This document shows positions 52,734 to 63,065 of a DNA stretch of 64,000 bases, piece after piece; the first letter of the stretch is position 1, and each line of letters starts with the position of its first letter. The notes beneath the pieces were generated by a model that worked only from the letters and a program-made list of their open reading frames with translations, had not been told where the DNA came from and made no database searches. Position numbers and translations under genes: made by a program. Origin of the DNA: Pseudomonas sp. ERMR1:02 (GTDB lineage Bacteria; Pseudomonadota; Gammaproteobacteria; Pseudomonadales; Pseudomonadaceae); assembly GCF_002277815.1 (NCBI RefSeq), contig NZ_NKJI01000002.1, positions 186,001 to 250,000 on the forward strand. The letters run 5' to 3'.

Positions 52734-54119
52734 TTAAGCGACCACCGTCGCGGCCGGCCATTGCTGAAGCGGAATCGGCAACTTGCGCGACTCGCCACGA
52801 CCCATCGGGAAGTACAGGAAACCAGTGCGCGACAGGCGCTCGGCGTCGTACAGATTGCGGCCGTCGAAGATCACCGGTGCATTGAGCCGTTGGCGAATCA
52901 GGTCGAAATCCGGGGCCTTGAATTGCTGCCATTCGGTGCAGATGATCAACGCGTCGGCACCGGCCAATACCGATTCCGGTGTGCCCATGAGCATCAGCTT
53001 CTCTTCATTGGGGTACAGTTTCTGGGTTTCCTGCATGGCTTCCGGGTCGAACGCCCGCACGTTCGCGCCGGCGGCAAACAACGCTTCGAGCAGCTCCCGG
53101 CTCGGCGCATCGCGCATGTCGTCGGTATTGGGTTTGAACGCCAGGCCCCACACGGCAAAGGTCTTACCGCGCAAATCACCCTTGTAGAACGCCTTGACGC
53201 GTTCGAACAGCTTGTGTTTCTGCCGCTCGTTGATGGCTTCCACCGCTTGCAGCAGGTCGCTGGAACAATGGGCCTCCTGGGCGCTGTGGATCAGGGCGCG
53301 CATGTCCTTGGGAAAGCACGAGCCGCCATAGCCGCAGCCGGGGTAGATGAAGTGGTAGCCGATGCGCGAATCGGCGCCGATGCCCAGGCGTACCGATTCG
53401 ATGTCGGCCCCCAGGTGTTCGGCCAGTTCGGCGATCTGGTTGATAAAGCTGATCTTGGTCGCCAGCATGCAGTTGGCGGCGTACTTGGTCAGCTCGGCGC
53501 TGCGCAGGTCCATGAACATGACACGGTCATGGTTGCGGTTGAACGGCGCGTACAGGTCACGCATCACGTCGCGCACCTCATCGCTTTCGCAGCCGATGAT
53601 GATGCGGTCCGGACGCCGGCAATCGGACACGGCCGAGCCTTCCTTGAGAAATTCGGGGTTGGAGACGATATCGAATTGCAGCTCGCGTCCGGCCTTGACC
53701 AGGCAGCTGTCGATGTGCGCGCGCAATGTATCGCCGGTCCCCACCGGCACCGTGGATTTCTCCACCAGGATCACCGGTGTTTCACGGTGCCGCGCCACGG
53801 CGTCACCCACCGACAGCACGTACTGCAAATCCGCAGAGCCATCTTCCCGGGACGGTGTGCCTACCGCGATGAACAATACCTGGCCATGTTGCACGGCAAG
53901 TTTTTCGTCGGAGGTGAACTGCAACCGCTTGGCGTCCAGGCTTTCGCGCACCAGGCTGGCCAGCCCCGGTTCGAAAATGCTGACGTGGCCTTGCTGCAGC
54001 AGCTCGACTTTTTTCTGGTCAATGTCCATGCAAACCACGTCATGGCCGACTTCAGCCAAAACGGCGGCCTGGACCAGGCCAACATAACCGCTACCAAATA
54101 CACTTATTTCATGAGGCAC
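52734..54119 (-). CDS. ugd: UDP-glucose 6-dehydrogenase, start codon displaced
   Basis: Makes UDP-glucuronic acid, the precursor of Ara4N. The NAD motif is FGSGYVGLVQA, and the catalytic Cys lies in GCGYGGSCFPKD (268 in this frame). About 460 residues. As written the frame can only start at a GTG (54119) that overlaps its own ribosome site. The sequence reads ATGAAATAAG; one more A gives MKISVFGSGYVG from the ATG at 54112, 7 bases after AGGAG and overlapping the arnF stop as ATGA, like every junction upstream in this operon. I take 54112 as the true start with one missing base. Confidence 0.88.
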   Translation of the reverse strand: MPHEISVFGSGYVGLVQAAVLAEVGHDVVCMDIDQKKVELLQQGHVSIFEPGLASLVRESLDAKRLQFTSDEKLAVQHGQVLFIAVGTPSREDGSADLQYVLSVGDAVARHRETPVILVEKSTVPVGTGDTLRAHIDSCLVKAGRELQFDIVSNPEFLKEGSAVSDCRRPDRIIIGCESDEVRDVMRDLYAPFNRNHDRVMFMDLRSAELTKYAANCMLATKISFINQIAELAEHLGADIESVRLGIGADSRIGYHFIYPGCGYGGSCFPKDMRALIHSAQEAHCSSDLLQAVEAINERQKHKLFERVKAFYKGDLRGKTFAVWGLAFKPNTDDMRDAPSRELLEALFAAGANVRAFDPEAMQETQKLYPNEEKLMLMGTPESVLAGADALIICTEWQQFKAPDFDLIRQRLNAPVIFDGRNLYDAERLSRTGFLYFPMGRGESRKLPIPLQQWPAATVVA

Positions 54120-54509
54120 TCCTGAGTTCGGGCGCGCGAGCAGGTCGAGAATTAATGGTGATGACGCCGAGGATGATCAAGGCCACCCCGAGCTTTTGGA
54201 AAGACTGAAATCTTCGTGGAACAGCGGCAGACTGGCGGCAGCCAGATACACCAGCGCGTAGCTGATGCTCAGCAGCGAGTACGCCCGACCCAAGGGCAGG
54301 TCCCGCAGGGCGAGGAGCCAGCTGAGCATCGACAGGGCGTAGGCAAGGATCGCCGCCAGCACCACGGCAATGGGCGCCAGGTCGAAGTCGGCACCGAGCC
54401 AGTGTTCGGGTGATGGCAGGCGACTCATGCTCCAGCGCATGCCCAGTTGAGCGGTGCTGACCAACAGCACGCTGCCCAGCGCGAAAGCGATACCGCGACG
54501 CTGGTTCAT
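54109..54509 (-). pseudogene. arnF: ArnF flippase subunit, frameshifted
   Basis: EmrE-like four-helix subunit that with ArnE moves undecaprenyl-phosphate-Ara4N to the periplasmic face. Starts [20 protein letters not shown] in an ATGA overlap with arnE. The frame breaks at a run of four T on the plus strand (54194-54197). One more base joins HEDFSLSK to [17 protein letters not shown], which supplies the last helix and a 133-residue total. As written, the protein ends early with SSGWP and loses most of helix four. Confidence 0.83.
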
Positions 54510-54850
54510 GCGTGTTGCCCCAGCAGTGCAACACCACCGATCACCAAGGCGACACCCAGCCAGTGACGGCGGTCGATGTGTTCGTGGAAAACGAAGCGGG
54601 CAGCCAAAGTGATCAATACGAAATTGAGGCTGAGCATGGGGTAGGCGATGCTGACTTCCAGGCGTTGCAACACCAGCAGCCACACCAGCAGGCCCAACCC
54701 CAACGCAGCGAGTGCCAGCCAAAGCCATGGGGAGCGAAGTTTCTCGCTCCAGCCCGATGTCTGGCCACGCCAGCTTTCCACGGCGTACTTCTGGGCGATC
54801 TGGCCCAGGCAAGTCAGCAGGCAGGCGGCCAGCAACAACAACAGACTCAT
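54506..54850 (-). CDS. arnE: ArnE flippase subunit
   Basis: A 114-residue EmrE-like membrane protein with four helices ([20 protein letters not shown] at the start, [14 protein letters not shown] at the end). Partner of ArnF in flipping undecaprenyl-phosphate-Ara4N. Overlaps arnT and arnF by 4 bases each (ATGA), consistent with tight translational coupling. Confidence 0.9.
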   Translation of the reverse strand: MSLLLLLAACLLTCLGQIAQKYAVESWRGQTSGWSEKLRSPWLWLALAALGLGLLVWLLVLQRLEVSIAYPMLSLNFVLITLAARFVFHEHIDRRHWLGVALVIGGVALLGQHA

Positions 54851-56496
54851 GGCGCCGCCTGCGGAATGATCAAAATCACAATGTTGCCTTGTTCGTATCG
54901 CTTGCCTTCCTTGGGCAGCATTTCCAGCTCTTGCAGCTCGTCGTCACCCTTGACCCGCATGACCACGCCTACCGAGCCTTGCTGACGGGCATCCTGCATC
55001 CATTGCTGCACATGGTCGGTATCGACGCGGTGCTTCAGCGAATCGGGATAAGCAAGACCATATTTCAATTCGCCTATCGTGTTGTACAACGCCACTTCCG
55101 GGCGTTTCAGGCGCCAGGCCAGGGCAGATGCCGCGCCCAGGTCGTTGCTCAGCAATTGCCGGGTCTGGTCTAGTTCCGCTATGTGCTCGAGGATGAATTG
55201 ATCGGGCATCTTGTTGGCGACCACTGATTGCGGCAGGCCGGCCGGCAGCAGTCCGATCAGCATCAGGCTGCCGAATCCCGCTGCAGCCCAGCATTGCACG
55301 GGACGGAAGGCTTGCAGCAGGTTAGCCATGATCCAGCCGATCAGGCCGATGAACACCAGCACCAGGTTGTGCAATTCGTGGTCGTACAGCGGCTTTTTCA
55401 GTTGCAGGTAGACCAGAGCCAGCAGGGTGACCAGGCCCAGGGTCAGGTTCAGCAGGCCGTTGATCCTCAGAGTGCGGCCTTGCTCCAGTTTCAAGCGATC
55501 GGCCAATGCATGGCCCAGCAGCAATGCCAAGGGCAACAGGCATGGCAGGATGTAGGCCGGCAGCTTGCCCTTGCTCAGGCTGAAAAAGAACAGCGGCATC
55601 AGCAGCCACAACAACAGGAAGGCGATATTGGCCTGGCGCCGGGTTTGCCAGGCTTGCTTCAACGCTGGCGGCAACAGTGCCGCCCACGGCATGCTGAATG
55701 CCACCAGCATTGGCAAGTAGTACCACCACGGAGCGTCGTGCTGGGCGTCGTCTCCGGCGAATCGGCGGATGTGTTCGTGCCAGAAGAAGAAGCGCCAGTA
55801 ATCGGGCTCCTGGGCATGCACCGCCAAGACCCATGGCAGGCTGACGATGATGGCCACGACAATCGCCAACGGGCCGTATGTCAGCAACTCACGCCAGCGT
55901 TTTTGCCAGATTATCCAGGGCAGGGCGATCAGTACCGGTAGCAGCCAGGCGAGAAAGCCCTTGGTCATGAAGCCCATGCCGCAGGCGAGCCCCAACATCG
56001 CCCAGGCGATCAGTCGCTGACCGCGACCGCTGCTGTCCAGTGCAAACCACAGCGCCACCAGGCTCAGGTTGACCCAGAACGTGAACTGCGGATCGAGGTT
56101 GGCATAACCGGCGGCGCCGGCAACGACGGTGAAGCTCATGTACAGCAGCGCGCAGGCGAAGCTCTTGCGCGGCTCGTTCCACAAGCGGCGTGCGATCAGG
56201 TAACAGAGCAATACGCTCAGGCCAGTACTCAACGCCGAAGCGAAGCGCACGCCGAACAGATTTTGTCCGAACAGTGCCTGACCGAGGGCGATCATCCAGT
56301 AGCCGGCCGCCGGTTTTTCGAAATAGCGCACGTCCAGGAAGTGGGGTGATACCCAATTGCCGCTCAGGAGCATGTTCTGGCTGATCTGGGCGTAGCGAGT
56401 TTCGTCAGGAATCCATAAACCGTGGCTGCCCAGCGGCAGCAGGTACGCCAGCGCCATGATGACCAGCAACAACGGCAATGCCCAGCGTCTGCTCAT
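54847..56496 (-). CDS. arnT: Lipid A Ara4N transferase
   Basis: GT-C glycosyltransferase of 549 residues that moves 4-amino-4-deoxy-L-arabinose from undecaprenyl phosphate to lipid A phosphates, the last step of polymyxin resistance. The first periplasmic loop carries [20 protein letters not shown] (acidic catalytic pair D/E), followed by [16 protein letters not shown], both typical of ArnT. About 12 helices and a C-terminal periplasmic domain. Confidence 0.93.
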   Translation of the reverse strand: MSRRWALPLLLVIMALAYLLPLGSHGLWIPDETRYAQISQNMLLSGNWVSPHFLDVRYFEKPAAGYWMIALGQALFGQNLFGVRFASALSTGLSVLLCYLIARRLWNEPRKSFACALLYMSFTVVAGAAGYANLDPQFTFWVNLSLVALWFALDSSGRGQRLIAWAMLGLACGMGFMTKGFLAWLLPVLIALPWIIWQKRWRELLTYGPLAIVVAIIVSLPWVLAVHAQEPDYWRFFFWHEHIRRFAGDDAQHDAPWWYYLPMLVAFSMPWAALLPPALKQAWQTRRQANIAFLLLWLLMPLFFFSLSKGKLPAYILPCLLPLALLLGHALADRLKLEQGRTLRINGLLNLTLGLVTLLALVYLQLKKPLYDHELHNLVLVFIGLIGWIMANLLQAFRPVQCWAAAGFGSLMLIGLLPAGLPQSVVANKMPDQFILEHIAELDQTRQLLSNDLGAASALAWRLKRPEVALYNTIGELKYGLAYPDSLKHRVDTDHVQQWMQDARQQGSVGVVMRVKGDDELQELEMLPKEGKRYEQGNIVILIIPQAAP

Positions 56497-57376
56497 GCGC
56501 CTTGCACTCCCAGCCAGCCTTCGCGACCTTCCAGGGTGCCACGCACCACGCGACCGTTCGGCAGGCTGCCGGGTTCTTCGGGCAGCAGGTCGCCCAAGGG
56601 TTGAAAACGAATGCCACGCTGGCGCGCATCGGCCAGCAGGTGACGAAAATCATTGGCCATCAGAATCCCTTCTACTTCGGCATGGATCGTGTAGACGTTG
56701 AGTTTTTCCGGGGTGAATCGGTCGAGAATGAAAGCGTTGAAATCCTTGGCGGCAACGTTCGGCCCGACCACTTCGTCGAACGTCGGCAAGTCTACCGGAA
56801 TTTGCGGCGCGCCAGGGCGGCCATCGGCCAGGATCGGTCGGAACAGGCTTTGGCCCCGGCAATCGCTGTTGTAACGAAAGCCGAAAGCCTGCTTGGCTTC
56901 GATGACGCGTTCGTCCGCACGCCAACCGGCGGCGGCCGAACATTCGATTTTCTCCCCGAGAATGTCGCTGAGCGTATCCACACCCTGACGAATCTGTTCG
57001 ATCAATCGAGTGTCATTCCAACGCCCGGCATTGGCCTGCCAGCCATGGTGATCCCAGGCGTGCAGGCCGACTTCGTGCCCGGCATCCCGGGCCTGGCGCA
57101 TCAGGTGCCCCAGGTCGCGGCCGATCGGTTTGCCGGGCCAGGCAGTGCCGGCCAGCAAAATGTCCCAGCCATAAAGGCCTGCGGCATTGGAACGCAACAT
57201 TTTCCAGAGAAACTGCGGACGGATGAGGCGCCACAAGTGGCGCCCCATGTTGTCCGGCCCGACGCTGAAAAAGAACGTCGCCTTGACCTGTGCTTCATCA
57301 AGGATTTCCAGCAGCCGAGGCACCCCTCACGGGTGCCTCGGTAGGTGTCGACATCGATACGAAGTCCTGCTTGCAT
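56493..57376 (-). pseudogene. arnD: ArnD deformylase, frameshifted near the N-terminus
   Basis: CE4-family enzyme that removes the formyl group from undecaprenyl-phosphate-Ara4FN. The ATG at 57376 overlaps the arnA stop (ATGA) and reads [18 protein letters not shown], then breaks at a run of four C (57323-57326 plus strand). One more base gives [20 protein letters not shown] and a normal 294-residue protein with the metal residues in RIDVD and HAWDHHGW. As written, only an internal start can produce the larger part (276 residues), lacking the first metal Asp. The break lies inside an 11-bp hairpin. Confidence 0.85.
57315..57341. repeat. 11-bp perfect hairpin inside arnD
   Basis: CCGAGGCACCC, loop CTCAC, GGGTGCCTCGG, inside coding sequence and exactly over the arnD frameshift. 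A GC-rich stem like this can cause compression or polymerase slippage in sequencing. Confidence 0.85.
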
Positions 57377-59367
57377 CAACGCTTGTCCGCGATTTCGAGC
57401 ATGGCTTCACGAAGGAAGAAGTCCAGAGTGTTGCCGATGGTTTCACTCATTTCCACGGTCGGCGCCCAGTCCAGCAGGCGCTTGGCGTTGGCGATGCTCG
57501 GCTTGCGATGAGACACATCCTGGTAGCCGGTGCCGTAGAACGCCTTGCTTTCGATATCGCGGAAGCCGGCGAACGGTGGGAAGTTAGCACGCAGAGGGTG
57601 CGCTTCGAACTGACGCAACAGCTCTTCGCCCAACTGACGGATGCTGGCCTCGTTGTCCGGGTTGCCGATGTTGATGATCTGGCCGTTGCAGGCATCGTTG
57701 TCGTTGTCGATGATCCGCGCCAGGGCTTCGACGCCGTCGGCGATGTCGGTGAAGCAGCGTTTCTGCTCGCCGCCGTCGAACAGACGAATCGGCGTGCCTT
57801 CCACCAGGTTCAGAATCAGCTGGGTAATGGCGCGGGAGCTGCCGATACGTGCCGAGTCCAGACGGTCCAGGCGCGGTCCCATCCAGTTGAAAGGACGGAA
57901 CAGGGTGAAGTTCAGGCCTTTCTGGCCGTAGGCCCAGATGACGCGGTCCAGCAACTGCTTGGAAACCGAATAGATCCAGCGCTGCTTGTTGATCGGACCG
58001 ACGATGAGGTTGGAGTTGTCTTCGTCGAAATTGTTGTCCTGGCACATGCCATAGACTTCCGAGGTCGACGGGAAGATCACGCGCTTGTTGTACTTGACGC
58101 AGTAGCGAACCAGTTTCAGGTTCTCTTCGAAGTCCAGTTCGAATACGCGCAACGGGTTGCGGGTGTACTCGATCGGTGTGGCGATCGCCACCAGTGGCAG
58201 GACCACGTCGCACTTCTTGATGTGATATTCGATCCACTCGGAGTGAATGCTGATGTCGCCTTCGACGAAGTGGAAATTCGGATGGCTGCGCAGGCGCTCG
58301 ATGGCGTCCGAGCCGATGTCCAGGCCATAAACTTCGTAGCGGTCATCGCGCAGCAGGCGCTCGGACAGGTGATTGCCGATGAAACCGTTGACGCCGAGGA
58401 TCAGCACGCGGGTGCGACGTGGCGCGCGACCGGACTCGGCGCCGCGCAGCACGGAGCCGTCAACCAGGCCCAGTTCGTTGGCCAGTTGCGGGCCACTCAG
58501 GTACAGGCCGTTTTCGTTGCGCTGGCCGGCGTTGATCACCAGCGAGTCCTGGCCACAGGCGATGCGCAGCGGATCGACGCTGATGACCCGGCCCGGTGCC
58601 AGGCCTTCGTTGCCTTGGGCGACTTCGGCGCTCCAGACGATCAGTTTGTGTTCGCCTACCGCGCAGAACGCCCCTGGATACGGCTGGGTTACGGCGCGCA
58701 CCAGGTTGAACAGTTCTTCTGCTGGTTTGTTCCATACCAGTTTGCCGTCAGCCGGGGTGCGTCGGCCAAATACCGTGGCTTTGGATTCGTCCTGCGGCGT
58801 TTCGCTGATTTTGCCCTGACGTAGCGTTGGCAGGGTATCGCGCAGCAGATCGGCGGCGGCCACGCGCAGTTTGCCGTGCAGGCTCAGCGCGGTATCGGTG
58901 CGGTCAATCGCCACCCGTTGCTGGGCAACGATAGCGCCGGCATCGGCGCGCTTGACCATGCGATGCAAGGTCACGCCGGTTTCGGTTTCGCCGTTGACCA
59001 GCACCCAGTTGGCCGGAGCGCGGCCACGATAGCGTGGCAACAGCGAGCCGTGCAGGTTGAACGCGCCTTTGCGTGCGGTGGCCAGCAACGGCTCGCTCAG
59101 CAGGTTGCGATAGTAGAACGAGAACAGGTAGTCGGGATCGAGTTTGGCGATGCGCTCGATCCACAGCGGATGGTTGGCATCTTCCGGGGCATGCACTGCA
59201 ATGCCATGACGTGCGCACAGTTGTGCCACGGAACCGTAAAAGGCGTTCTCTTTCGGATCATCGGCGTGGGTAAACACAGCCGCGATCTCAAAGCCGGCCT
59301 CGAGCAGGGATTCGATACCCGCACAGCCAATATCGTGATAGGCGAAGACAACTGCTTTTGTGCTCAT
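57376..59367 (-). CDS. arnA: Bifunctional UDP-Ara4N formyltransferase / UDP-GlcA decarboxylase
   Basis: A 663-residue two-domain enzyme. The N-terminal formyltransferase has N104, H106 and D142 ([27 protein letters not shown]). The C-terminal SDR-type decarboxylase starts near 315 ([14 protein letters not shown]) with the Tyr-Lys pair in [10 protein letters not shown]. It both makes UDP-4-keto-pentose from UDP-GlcA and formylates UDP-Ara4N. It overlaps arnC and arnD by 4 bases each. Confidence 0.95.
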   Translation of the reverse strand: MSTKAVVFAYHDIGCAGIESLLEAGFEIAAVFTHADDPKENAFYGSVAQLCARHGIAVHAPEDANHPLWIERIAKLDPDYLFSFYYRNLLSEPLLATARKGAFNLHGSLLPRYRGRAPANWVLVNGETETGVTLHRMVKRADAGAIVAQQRVAIDRTDTALSLHGKLRVAAADLLRDTLPTLRQGKISETPQDESKATVFGRRTPADGKLVWNKPAEELFNLVRAVTQPYPGAFCAVGEHKLIVWSAEVAQGNEGLAPGRVISVDPLRIACGQDSLVINAGQRNENGLYLSGPQLANELGLVDGSVLRGAESGRAPRRTRVLILGVNGFIGNHLSERLLRDDRYEVYGLDIGSDAIERLRSHPNFHFVEGDISIHSEWIEYHIKKCDVVLPLVAIATPIEYTRNPLRVFELDFEENLKLVRYCVKYNKRVIFPSTSEVYGMCQDNNFDEDNSNLIVGPINKQRWIYSVSKQLLDRVIWAYGQKGLNFTLFRPFNWMGPRLDRLDSARIGSSRAITQLILNLVEGTPIRLFDGGEQKRCFTDIADGVEALARIIDNDNDACNGQIINIGNPDNEASIRQLGEELLRQFEAHPLRANFPPFAGFRDIESKAFYGTGYQDVSHRKPSIANAKRLLDWAPTVEMSETIGNTLDFFLREAMLEIADKR

Positions 59368-60383
59368 GAAAGAACCTGATCTGAAGAAGTGGAAACAAGA
59401 CCGTCAACGGTGACAGCGGGATTAGAAGCGGCAGGCTGGCTGCGCAGAACCTTTTCGATAAAGAACCGCGGGCGGGCACGTACATCGCTGTACATGCGGC
59501 CCAGGTATTCACCCAACAGGCCCATGCCGATGAACTGGCCACCGGTGAAAACAAACAGCACGGCGAACAACACGAACGTCCCGTGGCCAGCCCAACTGGC
59601 ACCGAAGACCAAACGCAGGAAGATCAGAGTCATGGCGAACAGCACACCCAAACCGGCCATTGCGAAACCGACGATGCTCAGCAGACGCAGGGGCGTGGTG
59701 GTCATGCAGGTGATCAGGTCGAACATCAGGTTGATCAGGCGCATGGGGCTGTACTTGGATTCGCCGTGTTCACGCTCGGCGTGGGTCACAAGGATTTCCG
59801 TGGTATGACGGGCGAAGCTGTTGGCCAGGATCGGGATGAACGTGCTGCGTTCGCGGCAGGCGAGCATGGCGTCGACGATGGTGCGCCGGTAAGCGCGCAA
59901 CATGCAGCCGTAGTCGCTCATGGCCACGCCGGTGGAGCGCTGCACTGCCAGGTTGATCAACTTCGATGGCCAGCGGCGCAAGGCCGAGTCCTGACGGTTG
60001 CTACGCACAGTGGCGACCACGTCGTATCCGAGTTCGGCCTGGGCCACCAATCGCGGAATTTCTTCGGGCGGATTCTGCAGATCAGCGTCGAGAGTGATTA
60101 TCACGTCGCCCTTGCACTGTTCGAAACCGGCCATGATTGCTGCGTGCTGGCCGTAGTTGCGGTTGAGGATGACCGCCACCACCGGGCTGTCCGGGCGGGA
60201 GGCGGCCTGCTCCAGAAGGTCCGCGGAATCGTCACGGCTACCGTCGTCTACCAGCACGATTTCGTAGGGCTGGTGCAATTGCTGGCACGCCGCTTCAGTG
60301 CGACGCAGCAACTCCGGCAGGCTGGCTTCTTCGTTGTAGACCGGTATCACGATCGACACGAGGTTAATTGGGTAGGGTCTCAC
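59364..60383 (-). CDS. arnC: Undecaprenyl-phosphate Ara4FN transferase
   Basis: GT-A family-2 glycosyltransferase of 339 residues with two C-terminal membrane helices (about 235-255 and 270-290). Motifs: [43 protein letters not shown] and [13 protein letters not shown]. Attaches Ara4FN to undecaprenyl phosphate. The start is GTG (60381-60383), overlapping the arnB stop as GTGA. Confidence 0.93.
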   Translation of the reverse strand: MRPYPINLVSIVIPVYNEEASLPELLRRTEAACQQLHQPYEIVLVDDGSRDDSADLLEQAASRPDSPVVAVILNRNYGQHAAIMAGFEQCKGDVIITLDADLQNPPEEIPRLVAQAELGYDVVATVRSNRQDSALRRWPSKLINLAVQRSTGVAMSDYGCMLRAYRRTIVDAMLACRERSTFIPILANSFARHTTEILVTHAEREHGESKYSPMRLINLMFDLITCMTTTPLRLLSIVGFAMAGLGVLFAMTLIFLRLVFGASWAGHGTFVLFAVLFVFTGGQFIGMGLLGEYLGRMYSDVRARPRFFIEKVLRSQPAASNPAVTVDGLVSTSSDQVLS

Positions 60384-61528
60384 AGGCGTGTGTCCAGGCA
60401 GTTTTCAATGGCACCGACGACGCGCTCGACGTCATCGGTGGTCATGTCGGGGAACAACGGGATCGAACACAGTCGCGCCGAGTTCCATTCGGTGTTGGGC
60501 AGGTGAAGATCGGGGAAGCGCTGGCGGTAGTAAGTATGCATGTGCGTGGCAATGAAGTGAATGCCGGTGCCGATGTTCTGTTCCTGCAAGGCTTTCATGA
60601 ACGCTTCGCGATCCAGCCCGCAGCGTTCGGCATCGATGCGCAGGATGAACAGATGCCAGGCGTGCTGTTGCGCATAGGTCGGGATAGCCAGTGGTTGAAC
60701 CGGCAGACCTTCAAGGCGCTGCAGGTAAGTGCTGGCCAGTTGCGTGCGTTTGGCGTTGATCTCGTCCAGTCGCTCCAGTTGCACCAAGGCGATCGCGGCG
60801 TTGATGTCGGCCAGGTTGTATTTGAAACCGGGCTCTACCACCTGCGCCTGAGGTTTACGGCCATGGGTCAGGCGGTCGTACGCGTCAACACCCAGGCCAT
60901 GGAACTTGAGCATGCGCACCCGGGCGGCGAGGGCTTCATCATCGCTGACGAACATCGCACCTTCGGCGCAGGTCATGTTCTTGATCGCATGGAACGAAAA
61001 TATAGCGGTGCCTTTGGCACCGACGTGGCGACCTTTATACAAGGTACCTGCGGCATGGGCGGCGTCTTCGATCACCGCAATGCCGTGTTTGTCGGCCAGC
61101 GCATACAGTGGGTCGAGGTCGAACGCCGCACCGGCGTAATGCACCGGGATAATTGCTTTGGTGCGTGGTGTGATCGCCGCTTCGATGCTCGCCAGGTCAC
61201 TCATCAGTGTGTCGCGGTCAACATCGACGAACACTGGCGTTGCGCCAAGCAGGCAAATCATGTTGGCGGTCGATACCCAGGTCTGCGACGGAGTGATGAC
61301 TTCATCGCCGGGGCCGATGCCGAGTGCCAACAGAGTGATGTGCATCCCGCCAGTGGCCGAGGATAGCGCCACCGCATGACGGCAACCGACATAGTTGGCG
61401 AAGTGTTCTTCCAGGGCCTGATTTTTGGGGCCGGTGGTGATCCAGCCTGAACGCAGTACTTGCTCTACCGCTGCTATTTCCTCATCACCGATACTGGGGC
61501 GGGAGAAGGGAAGAAAAGCCTGACTCAT
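60380..61528 (-). CDS. arnB: UDP-Ara4O aminotransferase
   Basis: DegT/DnrJ/EryC1-family PLP aminotransferase of 382 residues that converts UDP-4-keto-arabinose to UDP-Ara4N with glutamate. The PLP lysine is K183 in [14 protein letters not shown]. First gene of the arn operon; AGAGGT lies 6 bases before the ATG. No PmrA or PhoP box was convincingly found upstream. Confidence 0.95.
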   Translation of the reverse strand: MSQAFLPFSRPSIGDEEIAAVEQVLRSGWITTGPKNQALEEHFANYVGCRHAVALSSATGGMHITLLALGIGPGDEVITPSQTWVSTANMICLLGATPVFVDVDRDTLMSDLASIEAAITPRTKAIIPVHYAGAAFDLDPLYALADKHGIAVIEDAAHAAGTLYKGRHVGAKGTAIFSFHAIKNMTCAEGAMFVSDDEALAARVRMLKFHGLGVDAYDRLTHGRKPQAQVVEPGFKYNLADINAAIALVQLERLDEINAKRTQLASTYLQRLEGLPVQPLAIPTYAQQHAWHLFILRIDAERCGLDREAFMKALQEQNIGTGIHFIATHMHTYYRQRFPDLHLPNTEWNSARLCSIPLFPDMTTDDVERVVGAIENCLDTRL

Positions 61529-61913
61529 GGGTACCTCTGGGCTGTAAAGGGATAGCCTTTGAGGCTAAAACGTGGATCCAATGTCAGAGTAGACGATAAA
61601 AATGAAGCTGCATCAATCAGTTAATAGACACTGGTGAGAATTTGCATCGGTTGACTTTCCCTGCTTTGGACGGCAGGTTGGGAACCCATCGAGGCTGTCC
61701 GCATCCGTAAGAGGGTAAGCCCGATTTTGTGAAAGGAACATGAAAAAACGGTGGGCGAATCGTTCATCTGCAAGTTATTAAGCCACTGTTCAGACTTCTA
61801 CCGTTTATCGCGACTGATGACGGACAAGTCCCACAGAAGTATCACTATCATGTGAACCATGTTGCACTCCTTAGTTGTTTCATTGAGCTGTTTTCACTCA
61901 AGGCCGTGTCGTT
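61529..61913. other. Divergent region before arnB, 385 bp
   Basis: Holds the arnB promoter and leader, a 5-bp hairpin (TAGCC-TTTGA-GGCTA, 61553-61567) close to the arnB start, and a possible 20-codon ORF at 61798-61860 with a strong ribosome site. Confidence 0.55.
61798..61860 (-). CDS. Candidate 20-residue small protein
   Basis: Preceded by AAGGAG six bases before the ATG, the strongest ribosome site in this region. It encodes a short hydrophobic segment (MVHMIVILLWDL) followed by a polar, basic end (SRDKR) and a TAG. It lies 270 bases upstream of arnB on the same strand. It could be a membrane microprotein or a translated leader of the arn operon. I recognise no family; the call rests on the ribosome site and the amphipathic layout alone. 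Confidence 0.4.
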   Translation of the reverse strand: MVHMIVILLWDLSVISRDKR

Positions 61914-62852
61914 TTGATTGACTTACCTGTTGCTGATTCATTTACTCCAAAGGCCAACCCGTTGACCGTGTATCTGGCGCGATTGGCGCCGTCCAGCCAA
62001 CTGACCATGCGGTACGTGTTGCAGGACGCTGCCGACCGCCTGGGCTTCGAAGACGTGAACATCGAAGAGATTCCCTGGCATGAGCTGCAGCCCGAGGATG
62101 TGATCGCGCTGGTGGCCACCTTGCGCACCGATGGCTATGCGCCCAATACCTCGTCGCTATACGTCAATGCGGTGCGCGCAGTGATGAACGAAGCGTGGCG
62201 CATGAGCCTGATCAGCCAGGAACATTTGTTGAAAATGCGCTCGGTCAAGGGCATTGCCGGCACCCGATTGTCCCAGGGGCGCAATCTTCGCCGCACGCTG
62301 ATCCAGGAGCTGATGGAAGTCTGCGCCGCCGATCCACGCCCCCAGGGCCTGCGGGATGCGGCGATCATCGGGATTCTGTATGGCTCGGGAATGCGCAAGT
62401 CGGAGTCGGTGAACCTGGACCTGAAGCAGGTTGATTTCACCGAGCGCAGCCTGCGGGTCACGGCCAAGGGCAACAAGCAGTTGATCAAGTACGCCCCGGC
62501 CTGGGCCTTCGCCAAACTCGATGCCTGGCTGGAGTTTCGTCGTTCACAACTGAAGGAAGGTGAAGTGGACGATACCTTCCTGTTCAACCGCATTCGCCGT
62601 GGCAGCCACATCACCCGCGAGCGCATTACCAAACATGCGATTTACTACATTGCGAGGCAGCGCGGTGCGCAGGTGGGGGTGAAAATCATGCCCCATGACT
62701 TCCGTCGTTCGTTCATCACCCGGGTGATCGAAGAACACGATCTGTCGATCGCGCAGAAACTGGCCCACCACAGCAACATCCAGACGACCGCCAACTACGA
62801 CGTGCGCGATGACAACGAACGGCGTCGGGCGGTGGATCGCTTCGATCTTTGA
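61914..62852 (+). CDS. Tyrosine recombinase / integrase family protein
   Basis: A 312-residue site-specific recombinase with a SAM-like core-binding domain (about 15-115) and a catalytic domain with R161 (GSGMRKSES), K186 (TAKGNK), H261 and R264 (HDFRRSF), H286 and the nucleophile Y295 (SNIQTTANYD). All catalytic positions are present. The only start in frame is TTG (61914), with AAGG ahead. It has no phage or island genes around it, so it is a lone chromosomal recombinase and not an obvious prophage relic. Confidence 0.82.
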   Translation: MIDLPVADSFTPKANPLTVYLARLAPSSQLTMRYVLQDAADRLGFEDVNIEEIPWHELQPEDVIALVATLRTDGYAPNTSSLYVNAVRAVMNEAWRMSLISQEHLLKMRSVKGIAGTRLSQGRNLRRTLIQELMEVCAADPRPQGLRDAAIIGILYGSGMRKSESVNLDLKQVDFTERSLRVTAKGNKQLIKYAPAWAFAKLDAWLEFRRSQLKEGEVDDTFLFNRIRRGSHITRERITKHAIYYIARQRGAQVGVKIMPHDFRRSFITRVIEEHDLSIAQKLAHHSNIQTTANYDVRDDNERRRAVDRFDL

Positions 62853-62884
62853 TCGTAATGCTGGTCTTGTGCTGGTCTCGTAAC

Positions 62885-62992
62885 CCTTGTAGGAGCGAGC
62901 TTGCTCGCGATGGGCCTGAGAGCGCCGCGGTGTACCGGGCTAGCAGCGTCATCGTTGACGTCCATCGCGAGCAAGCTTCGCTCCTACAGGGG
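62885..62992. repeat. Long REP pair after the integrase gene
   Basis: Arms 62885-62913 and 62962-62992 between the convergent integrase and ABC ATPase genes; the right arm has one extra T (AAGCTTCGCTCC). Confidence 0.88.
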
Positions 62993-63065
62993 AAATGCGT
63001 TCGGACTCCCAAACAGGGAGGCGGCGGGCCCACGGGACAGGGTCAGTTTCAGCGCAATACGGGGT

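Noticed and set aside
57187..58824. 545-codon open frame antisense to arnA/arnD
   Set aside because: Shadow frame over conserved genes, with low-complexity Val/Gln/Asp composition and no family similarity.
61774..61790. CTTAAT-like half site upstream of arnB as a PmrA box
   Set aside because: Only one half site is recognisable; the expected second half at 11-base spacing is not there.
61914..62852. Lone tyrosine recombinase as evidence of a prophage or genomic island
   Set aside because: No phage, tRNA, att-like repeats or accessory genes flank it; neighbours are conserved chromosomal genes.
3127..62992. Many regularly shaped short repeats that could suggest a CRISPR array
   Set aside because: They are dispersed inverted REP pairs, one per intergenic region, not tandem direct repeats with unique spacers, and no cas gene is present.
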